Shown here: one piece after another, positions 15,424 to 19,125 of the stretch
Layout: each line of letters begins with the position of its first letter
How positions within the stretch are numbered: position 1 is the stretch's first letter
From: DASXUC01 sp036004445
Lineage (GTDB): Bacteria > Sysuimicrobiota > Sysuimicrobiia > Sysuimicrobiales > Kaftiobacteriaceae
Direction: 5' to 3'
Assembly (NCBI GenBank): GCA_036004445.1
Contig: DASYRL010000053.1
Span: 1-19,125, forward strand
DNA: 19,125 nt
Made by a program: the position numbers and the translations under genes
Notes under the pieces: model-generated
The model's database searches: none
Told to the model about the DNA's origin: nothing
Seen by the model: only the letters and a program-made list of their open reading frames with translations

Positions 15424-16110
15424 TTCGATCCATCCAATTGCCGATTGAAACAGCAGCCGCCCGTGGGTCGATCCCAAAATGGCCTCCGACGCGCGTTCGG
15501 GATGGGGCATCAAACCGAGCACGTTGCCCTGCTGGTTGGAGATGCCGGCGATGCTGCGCGCCGCGCCGTTGGGGTTCGCCTCGGCGGCGACGGCACCGGC
15601 CGCATCGCAATAACGGAACACGATCTGGCCCGCCTGCTCCATGGCGTCGAGCATGGGCGCGGGGGCGTAGAAGTTGCCCTCGCCGTGGGCGATGGGCATT
15701 CGAAGCACCTGCCCAACGCGCAGCCCGGACGTAAACGGCGTGCGCGTGGATTCCACCCGCATCCGGACGTCGCGGCAGCGAAACTGCAGGACGTCGTTGC
15801 GCAGCATCGCGCCGGGAAGAAGGCCCGCCTCGAGCAAGATTTGGAACCCGTTGCAGATGCCGATCACGGCACCGCCGGATGTGGCAAACTCGCGCACGGC
15901 GTTTATGACCGGCGCCGTCGCCGCAATCGCCCCGGCCCGCAGGTAATCGCCGTAGGCAAACCCGCCGGGCAGGACCACGCAGTCCACGCCATCCACTGTG
16001 GCCTTACCGTGCCACAACTCCACCACGTCCTGCCGGAGCACGGAGCCAAGCACGTGGATGCAGTCCCGATCGCAGTTGCTGCCGGGGAAAATGACGACAC
16101 CGAATCTCAT
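15391..16110 (-). CDS. purQ: FGAM synthase, glutamine amidotransferase subunit
   Basis: The 239-residue product is a class I glutaminase that supplies ammonia to PurL. The ATG at 16110 gives the family start MRFGVVIFPGSNCDRDC. A longer in-frame ORF from 16218 only adds repeat-encoded residues of the purS overlap and is rejected. The nucleophile is C86 in GAVIGICNGFQ, with catalytic H203 and E205 in LMPHPERA. The last residues (RRSSVVAVR) are encoded by one arm of the inverted heptamer array. The start overlaps the purS stop by one base (TGATG) and the stop overlaps the purL start (ATGA), so purS, purQ and purL are translationally coupled, which fits subunits of one complex. Confidence 0.96.
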   Translation of the reverse strand: MRFGVVIFPGSNCDRDCIHVLGSVLRQDVVELWHGKATVDGVDCVVLPGGFAYGDYLRAGAIAATAPVINAVREFATSGGAVIGICNGFQILLEAGLLPGAMLRNDVLQFRCRDVRMRVESTRTPFTSGLRVGQVLRMPIAHGEGNFYAPAPMLDAMEQAGQIVFRYCDAAGAVAAEANPNGAARSIAGISNQQGNVLGLMPHPERASEAILGSTHGRLLFQSAIGWIEGRRSSVVAVR

Positions 16111-16430
16111 CAGTGCAGTCCCCAGGCCTCGGGCTTCGGGCTTCGGGCTTCGGACCGCGGACGCCCGCTGTGGCTGGCTCGCTTGCTCGCTGGCTCGCTT
16201 GCGCCCTCCAGTCTCCACTCCTCAATCAGCGGATTGGCCAGCAGCCGGTCGCACAGCTCACGGATTTCCTCCGGCGGATACGTGTCCGGCACCGTGAGCT
16301 CGACATACCGGCCCACCTTGACGTCATGGACTGCGCCGTAACCGAGGGCCCGCAGCCCCTGCCGCACGGCCTGCCCCTGCGCGTCGAGGACACCCTGCTT
16401 CAGCGTGACGATGATGCGGACTGTGGCCAT
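16110..16430 (-). CDS. purS: FGAM synthase small subunit PurS, with repeat-derived tail
   Basis: PurS is the small subunit that bridges PurL and PurQ. The conserved protein occupies residues 1-75 (MATVRIIVTLKQGVLDAQGQ to PLIEEWRLE), and family members are usually about 80-90 residues long. The remaining 31 residues (ASEPASKRASHSG...SPKPEAWGLH) are encoded by an octamer array (16176-16202) and a heptamer array (16124-16151). The start has the best Shine-Dalgarno of the operon, GGAGG (16435-16439), four bases before the ATG. It is also one of only two downstream genes in the operon that do not overlap their predecessor, being 14 bases from the purC stop. Whether the tail disturbs complex assembly cannot be told from sequence. 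Confidence 0.94.
   Translation of the reverse strand: MATVRIIVTLKQGVLDAQGQAVRQGLRALGYGAVHDVKVGRYVELTVPDTYPPEEIRELCDRLLANPLIEEWRLEGASEPASKRASHSGRPRSEARSPKPEAWGLH
16124..16151 (-). repeat. Heptamer array in the purS 3' end
   Basis: On the plus strand GGGCTTC occurs three times (16131-16151), preceded by a degenerate copy, AGGCCTC (16124-16130). It encodes SEARSPKPEAW in the PurS tail. Confidence 0.9.
16176..16202 (-). repeat. Octamer array in the purS 3' end
   Basis: On the plus strand (G/T)GCTCGCT occurs three times (16176, 16184, 16192), with a partial fourth. It encodes ASEPASKRAS, directly after the conserved PurS fold. It is a separate array from the heptamers 24 bases away. Confidence 0.88.
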
Positions 16431-16443
16431 CTATCCTCCGTGG

Positions 16444-16521
16444 GTCATTGCGAGGAGCGTAGCGACGTGGCAATCTCAGAACTGGCGGAATCTGGGATCG
16501 CTTCGCTTCGCTCGCGATGAC
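16444..16521. repeat. Dispersed palindromic repeat (REP/MITE-like), copy 2, purC-purS junction
   Basis: This 78-base element has arms GTCATTGCGAGGAGCG and CGCTCGCGATGAC, in the same orientation as copy 1 (11673-11753) and clearly homologous along both arms; the central part differs. It encodes the last 25 residues of PurC, and the purC stop TGA is formed by its outermost bases (CAATGAC on the coding strand). Confidence 0.93.
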
Positions 16522-17449
16522 GGCTGAATTGCGGCTTTGTGAGTCTCGCCAGCGTCTCCATGTACCTCTCCTGCGTTGCCTCGATGACGTGCGCCGGCAG
16601 TGCGGGCACCGGCGGCTCGTGATTCCAGCCGATCTGATTGAGATAGTCCCGGACGAACTGCTTGTCGTACTGCACCAGCGAGGCCGGATACTGCGCCGCG
16701 TCCCAATAGCGGGAGGAGTCCGGCGTCAGCGCCTCGTCGATGAGGACGAGCTGCCCGTTGCGCACGCCGAACTCGAACTTGGTGTCGGCGAGCAGCAGCC
16801 CCCTGCGGCGCGCATGGTCGGCGGCGAACCGGTACAGAGCCAGGCTGGAGTTGCGCATCGCCGAGGCCAGGGGCAGCCCGATGGACTCGGCCATGCGTTC
16901 GAAGGTGATGTTTTCATCGTGCCCGTCCGCCGACTTCGTCGCCGGGGTGAACAGCGGCTCCGGGAGGCGGTCCCCGTTCCTCACACCGGCCGGCAGTCGG
17001 CGTCCCGCGACGGTGCCGGCGTGCCGGTACTCTTCCCATGCGGATCCCGTGAGATAGCCTCGGACGACGCACTCGATGTCGATCCGGTGCGTGTGGCGCA
17101 CCAGCATCGTCCGGCCCGCGTAGGCGTCGGGGTCGGCGCTGCCCAGCGCGGGAAGACGGCGGATGATGAAGTCCCAGTCGGTCGACACCATGTGGTTGGG
17201 AAACAGTGGTCTCGTCTTCTCGAACCAGAATGCGGACAGCTGGGTCAGCACGCTTCCCTTCCCCGGGATCTGGGTGGGCAGCACGTGGTCGAATGCCGAG
17301 ATGCGGTCGGTGGCGACGAGGAGAAGGTAGTCGCCCGACGCGTACACGTCGCGCACCTTTCCGCGCACGTACACAGGAAGCGGGAGATCGGCCTGGGCCA
17401 ACAGCGGTGAATCGTGAATCGTGAATCGTGAATCGGAACCAACGGCCAT
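16445..17449 (-). CDS. purC: SAICAR synthetase, long form, with repeat-derived ends
   Basis: The enzyme ligates aspartate to CAIR using ATP. It has 334 residues against about 240 for the short bacterial form. The core resembles the longer, yeast-Ade1-like type: GKVRDVY (30-36), ATDRISAFDHVLPTQIPGKG (46-64), FWFEKTRPLFPNH, ECVVRGYLTGSAW and DTKFEFG. Residues 6-14 (DSRFTIHDS) come from four GTGAATC heptamers just after the start, and residues 310-334 (RHRERSEAIPDS...SLRSSQ) from the palindromic repeat. Without these the length matches the long family. The ATG overlaps the purB stop by one base (TGATG). Both additions flank an intact enzyme fold, so activity is probably retained. Confidence 0.96.
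   Translation of the reverse strand: MAVGSDSRFTIHDSPLLAQADLPLPVYVRGKVRDVYASGDYLLLVATDRISAFDHVLPTQIPGKGSVLTQLSAFWFEKTRPLFPNHMVSTDWDFIIRRLPALGSADPDAYAGRTMLVRHTHRIDIECVVRGYLTGSAWEEYRHAGTVAGRRLPAGVRNGDRLPEPLFTPATKSADGHDENITFERMAESIGLPLASAMRNSSLALYRFAADHARRRGLLLADTKFEFGVRNGQLVLIDEALTPDSSRYWDAAQYPASLVQYDKQFVRDYLNQIGWNHEPPVPALPAHVIEATQERYMETLARLTKPQFSRHRERSEAIPDSASSEIATSLRSSQ
17407..17434 (-). repeat. Heptamer array GTGAATC x4 inside the purC 5' end
   Basis: Four perfect GTGAATC copies on the plus strand (17407, 17414, 17421, 17428). In the coding direction they follow the purC start codon by four codons and encode DSRFTIHDS. This is the same unit, copy number and gene position as at purN (10603-10630). 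Confidence 0.95.
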
Positions 17450-18801
17450 CAGCGCCCCTCCTTGTTCACCGCGCGCTCGCGTTCCCGCGATTCCGCGTTC
17501 CCGCGTTCCCGTCTGGAGATCCCAACTCGCTCCAGAATCCCGTCCACGTGCTGCAGGTAGTACCGGTAGTCGAACAGCTCATCGAGTTCGGCCTCAGTCA
17601 ATCCCGCGCCCCGGCCTAGCGCGTCCCGAAACGTCGCCTCGCCGTCGAGGGCTGCCGCGGCGGCCCGCTGGACGATTCGATAGGCCTCGTCGCGGCCCAG
17701 CCCGCGCTCCAGCAGGGCCAGCAGCACGCGGTGGCTGAACACCAGCCCGCCGCTCGCATCGAGGTTGCGCCGCATCGCCTCCGGATGCACGCGCAGCCCC
17801 TCGAGCACGAACGCCATCTTCCGCAGCATGTAGTGCAGCAGCGACGTCGCGCCGGGAATCGCGATCCGCTCCACCGAGGAGTGCGAGATGTCGCGCTCGC
17901 CCCACAGCGCCTGATCTTCCATCGCCGCGCCCGCATAACCGCGCAGCAGCCGGGCCAGCCCCGCGATACGCTCGCAGATGATGGGGTTACGCTTGTGGGG
18001 CATCGCGGACGATCCGGTCTGACCGGGCAGAAACGGCTCTTCGACCTCTCCGATCTCGGTACGCGCCAGGCCGCGGATCTCGGTGGCGATCTTCTCCAGC
18101 GTGCCGCCGGTAATCGCGATCGCGCTCAGGAACTCGGCGTGGCGGTCGCGCTGGAGGATCTGCGACGAGACCGCCGCCGGAACGAGCCCCAGACCCTCGC
18201 AAACGTAGGATTCGACCGCCGGGGACAGGTGCGCGTAGGTGCCCACTTCTCCTGAGATCTTGCCGACGGCCATGACCGCCCGCGCCCGGGCCAGCCGGTC
18301 CGCGTTGCGCCCCATCTCCGCCAGCCACAACGCGGCTTTGAGCCCGAACGTCATCGGCTCCGCCTGCATGCCGTGTGTCCGGCCGGCCATGAGCGTATGA
18401 CGGTGCGCGTCGGCCAGGCGGGCCAGCATCGTCAGGATGGGCTCGACGGCCTCGCGCAGCAGGTCGGCTGCCTTGACCATCAGGACCGCCAGCGCCGAGT
18501 CGACGACGTCGGATGATCCGAGCCCCAGATGGAGATAGCGCGCGTCCTCGCCCGTTTCCTCGGCGACCGACCGGAGAAACGCGACGACGTCATGCTGCGT
18601 CTGGGTGCGCTCGATCTCGTCGATGCGCGCGGGTGTCCCTACGCGGGCGGTGCGCCGCAGCCGGGCCGCCGCGTCGTCGGGGATCATCCCCAGTTCCGCC
18701 TGGGCTTCGGCCGCCAGCAACTCGATTTCCAGCCAGGTCGCGAACTTCGTCTCCGGCGCCCACAGCTCGCGCATTTCGGGAGTCGCATAGCGCTCGATCA
18801 T
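17449..18801 (-). CDS. purB: Adenylosuccinate lyase
   Basis: The enzyme cleaves SAICAR to AICAR and adenylosuccinate to AMP, acting in both IMP and AMP synthesis. It has 450 residues. Active-site segments are YLHLGLGSSDVVDSA (H91), AGRTHGMQAEP (H143) and the fumarase/aspartase signature GSSAMPHKRNP (263-273). The conserved protein ends near residue 430, close to the length of the Bacillus enzyme. The last 20 residues (RERGNAESRERERAVNKEGR) are encoded largely by an octamer array (17479-17510). The ATG overlaps the purA stop by four bases (ATGA), with a GGTGAAG Shine-Dalgarno upstream, and the stop overlaps the purC start. Confidence 0.97.
   Translation of the reverse strand: MIERYATPEMRELWAPETKFATWLEIELLAAEAQAELGMIPDDAAARLRRTARVGTPARIDEIERTQTQHDVVAFLRSVAEETGEDARYLHLGLGSSDVVDSALAVLMVKAADLLREAVEPILTMLARLADAHRHTLMAGRTHGMQAEPMTFGLKAALWLAEMGRNADRLARARAVMAVGKISGEVGTYAHLSPAVESYVCEGLGLVPAAVSSQILQRDRHAEFLSAIAITGGTLEKIATEIRGLARTEIGEVEEPFLPGQTGSSAMPHKRNPIICERIAGLARLLRGYAGAAMEDQALWGERDISHSSVERIAIPGATSLLHYMLRKMAFVLEGLRVHPEAMRRNLDASGGLVFSHRVLLALLERGLGRDEAYRIVQRAAAAALDGEATFRDALGRGAGLTEAELDELFDYRYYLQHVDGILERVGISRRERGNAESRERERAVNKEGR
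17479..17510 (-). repeat. Octamer array in the purB 3' end
   Basis: Four octamers on the plus strand, GCGTTCCC (17479, 17495, 17503) with one GCGATTCC variant (17487). They encode RRERGNAESRE in the PurB tail. The same octamer family recurs at the purA 3' end. Confidence 0.93.
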
Positions 18802-19125
18802 TGGACTTCACCCAGTCTCGCGGTCCCGCGTTTCCGCGTTTCCGCGTTCCCGCGTTCCCGCAGGATGAGGGCCTCCCGCTCCCGGCCGACGCCGACCATC
18901 GACACCGGCACGCCGACGATCCGCTCGATGCGCTCGATGAACGCGTGCGCCTCATCCGGCAGCTCGCCTTCGTCGCGCGCGTCGGACGTCTTCGACCACC
19001 CGCGCACTTCCTCGTAGACGGGTTCCACGCGCGCCATGACCGCCGTGTGCGGAACGGTGTCGAGAACGCGCGACCCATCTCGGTAGGCGACGCAGATCTT
19101 CACCGTTTCAAAGCCGTCGAGCACG
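18798..19125 (-). CDS. purA: Adenylosuccinate synthetase, C-terminal part only
   Basis: About 109 C-terminal codons are present; the gene continues past the right edge. LDGFETVKICVAYR, EPVYEEVRGWSKTSDAR, LPDEAHAFIERIERIVGVPVSMVGVGRERE and ALILRE match the end of adenylosuccinate synthetase, which makes adenylosuccinate from IMP, aspartate and GTP. The protein would normally end just after this point. About 20 further residues (RERGNAETRKRGTARLGEVQ) follow, mostly encoded by an octamer array (18820-18859). The stop overlaps the purB start by four bases. purA is the most upstream operon gene visible; the operon promoter is outside the window. Confidence 0.95.
   Translation of the reverse strand, partial: VLDGFETVKICVAYRDGSRVLDTVPHTAVMARVEPVYEEVRGWSKTSDARDEGELPDEAHAFIERIERIVGVPVSMVGVGREREALILRERGNAETRKRGTARLGEVQ
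18820..18859 (-). repeat. Octamer array in the purA 3' end
   Basis: Five octamers on the plus strand: GCGGTCCC, GCGTTTCC, GCGTTTCC, GCGTTCCC, GCGTTCCC. They encode RERGNAETRKRG in the PurA tail. The family is the same as in the purB 3' end (17479-17510), and PurA and PurB therefore share the tail sequence RERGNAE. Confidence 0.94.

Noticed and set aside
16111..16218. N-terminal extension of purQ
   Set aside because: The added residues are another frame of the purS tail repeats; family members begin at the MRFGVVIFPG segment.
9845..18859. CRISPR array interpretation of the repeats
   Set aside because: Units are 7-8 bases without spacers, several different sequences, all within coding ends; no cas genes.

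Overview
The window is high-GC bacterial DNA read almost end to end by protein genes. Codon use is uniform, and no transposase, phage gene or CRISPR array is visible. Several traits point to a Gram-positive-like (terrabacterial) lineage: the three-part PurS/PurQ/short-PurL FGAM synthase, an iron-sulphur type PurF with a short propeptide, and a Gram-positive-style rRNA leader motif. I cannot name a phylum; a little-studied high-GC deep branch is plausible.

Layout. (1) At the left edge (1-158) there is a good leftward promoter followed by a boxA-like leader, so an rRNA operon probably begins just outside the window. Beside it (174-797, minus) is a small secreted protein of unknown family. (2) On the plus strand, 935-6319, four tightly packed genes form one signalling unit. 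They encode a four-PAS sensor without an output domain, a histidine kinase without a sensor domain, a response regulator fused to GAF, PP2C-phosphatase and RsbW-like kinase domains, and a STAS anti-sigma-factor antagonist. (3) A hairpin-rich spacer precedes a DUF92 membrane protein (plus), which converges on a geranylgeranyl-reductase-like flavoprotein (minus). (4) From 8280 to the right edge, on the minus strand, is a purine operon transcribed purA(partial)-purB-purC-purS-purQ-purL-purF-purM-purN-purH, with the reductase gene 13 bases downstream. purD, purE and purK are not in the window.

The most unusual feature is the purine operon. Eight of its nine gene junctions carry short repeats: tandem 7- or 8-base units, or one of two copies of an approximately 80-base palindrome. 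These repeats lie inside reading frames, so most of the enzymes gain a repeat-encoded N- or C-terminal tail outside the conserved fold. At the purQ/purL junction, inverted heptamer arrays would place the purL start codon in the loop of a long RNA hairpin. Seven of the nine junctions overlap by 1 or 4 bases; the only two that do not are those holding the palindrome.

The second candidate of interest is the signalling module. Its sensing, phosphorelay and partner-switching functions are spread over four proteins, with phosphatase and anti-sigma-like kinase domains in one polypeptide, and no sigma factor gene is nearby.
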